DNA of 13,064 nt. Source: an uncultured Ellagibacter sp. GTDB taxonomy: Bacteria; Actinomycetota; Coriobacteriia; Coriobacteriales; Eggerthellaceae. The notes under the pieces are model-generated. The model was not told the DNA's origin. It made no database searches and was given only the letters and a program-made list of their open reading frames with translations. Position 1 is the stretch's first letter, and every line of letters begins with the position of its first letter. Of the stretch, positions 12,697-13,064 are shown in pieces. The position numbers were made by a program, and so were the translations under genes. The stretch lies in assembly GCA_934661105.1 (NCBI GenBank), contig CAKUIV010000046.1, forward strand, positions 1 to 13,064, in the 5' to 3' direction.

Positions 12697-12966
12697 TTAC
12701 TCGCTCTTCTTCTTGACGGTCTTCTTGACCTTCTTCTTGGCGGGCTTTTCCTCTTCCTCCTCTTCGACTTCTTCGTCGTCCTCTTCGTCTTCGGCTTCTT
12801 CGATTTCCTTCTTGTCCTTCTTGCCGGCGCCCATGCCGTCGCGCAGGTTCTTCACGGTTTTGCCGAGCGCGCTACCGAGCTTCGGGAGGTTCTTCGGCCC
12901 GAAGATAAGGAGAATGACGGCAAGGATGATGAGCAGTTCCGGCGTGCCCATGCCAAAGATCTTCAT
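12697..12966 (-). CDS. tatA: Sec-independent protein translocase TatA/TatE-type subunit
   Basis: It is an inner-membrane component of the twin-arginine system, which exports folded proteins such as cofactor-bearing reductases. The 89 residues contain a short membrane helix (about 9-22, ELLIILAVILLIF), the FGP hinge (22-24) and an amphipathic helix (KNLPKLGSALGKTVKNLRDG). After that comes an unusually polar tail: a run of Glu/Asp (about 54-73) and then a lysine-rich block. The start at 12966 is set by GGAGGAA four bases upstream; a longer frame to 12999 lacks support. TatC is not in the window. A terminator follows, so it seems to be transcribed alone. TatA is favoured over TatB by its short length and the FGPKNLPKLG form. 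Confidence 0.93.
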   Translation of the reverse strand: MKIFGMGTPELLIILAVILLIFGPKNLPKLGSALGKTVKNLRDGMGAGKKDKKEIEEAEDEEDDEEVEEEEEEKPAKKKVKKTVKKKSE

Positions 12967-12969
12967 ACG

Positions 12970-12976
12970 TTCCTCC
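12970..12976 (-). promoter_or_regulatory. Ribosome binding site fixing the tatA start
   Basis: GGAGGAA on the minus strand, the best Shine-Dalgarno match in the window, lies three to four bases before the ATG at 12966. It decides against the 11-residue upstream extension. Confidence 0.85.
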
Positions 12977-13064
12977 AGAGGTTTCGCTAAGCGGCGCACA
13001 TCGCGCGCTTATCTATGTAGTTCGCACTGGGCTGAAAGGGTACCACATCTGGGGAAAAACGGCG

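Noticed and set aside
1..13064. CRISPR arrays, insertion sequences, phage genes, toxin-antitoxin pairs or defence genes
   Set aside because: None are visible. All confident genes are housekeeping and the inverted repeats are explained as terminators, leader hairpins or the CIRCE operator.

Overview
The window is a compact, high-GC stretch of bacterial chromosome in which every supported gene lies on the minus strand. Reading in the direction of transcription (high to low coordinates), the order is tatA, greA, lysS, clpC, ispD, ispF, cysE, cysS, a U32-family protein gene, a 101-residue unknown, an Mrp/NBP35-type ATPase gene and tRNA-Ala(GGC). The base composition, protein style and long spurious antisense frames suit a high-GC actinobacterium. 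My best guess is class Coriobacteriia, family Eggerthellaceae (Eggerthella/Gordonibacter/Adlercreutzia relatives). That placement comes from recalled protein style, not from a search.

Layout. 12697-12966 is tatA, with its own terminator. 12075-12545 is greA. It is followed by two hairpins and then by lysS (9914-11878), whose product carries an extra C-terminal tRNA-binding domain of the kind normally seen on MetRS. A strong terminator closes lysS. A CIRCE operator (9802-9828) then precedes clpC (7180-9756). After a 254-base spacer come ispD and ispF, which are translationally coupled, then cysE and cysS with a possible internal promoter before cysE. A strong terminator closes cysS. The U32 gene (1893-3155), the unknown ORF (1442-1747) and the Mrp gene (424-1281) follow as probable separate units, and tRNA-Ala (166-241) ends the series with its own promoter and terminator. 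The first 122 bases hold no gene I can support, and no other gap exceeds 300 bases.

How the genes work together. Most are housekeeping. greA, lysS and cysS serve transcription elongation and tRNA charging. cysE makes the cysteine precursor O-acetylserine, and CysS charges cysteine. ispD and ispF are two steps of the MEP isoprenoid pathway. clpC is protein quality control, apparently under HrcA. Mrp is a probable Fe-S carrier, and TatA is a folded-protein export component. From memory, the order lysS - clpC - ispD - ispF - cysE - cysS follows the order in Bacillus, minus ctsR-mcsA-mcsB, radA-disA and gltX.

I found no mobile element, CRISPR array, defence island or plainly new multi-gene system. 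The items most worth a second look are the LysRS-TRBD fusion, the CIRCE element on clpC without ctsR/mcsAB, terminator-like hairpins placed just upstream of several start codons, a recurring extended -10 promoter signature, and the absence of TGA stop codons in a high-GC segment.
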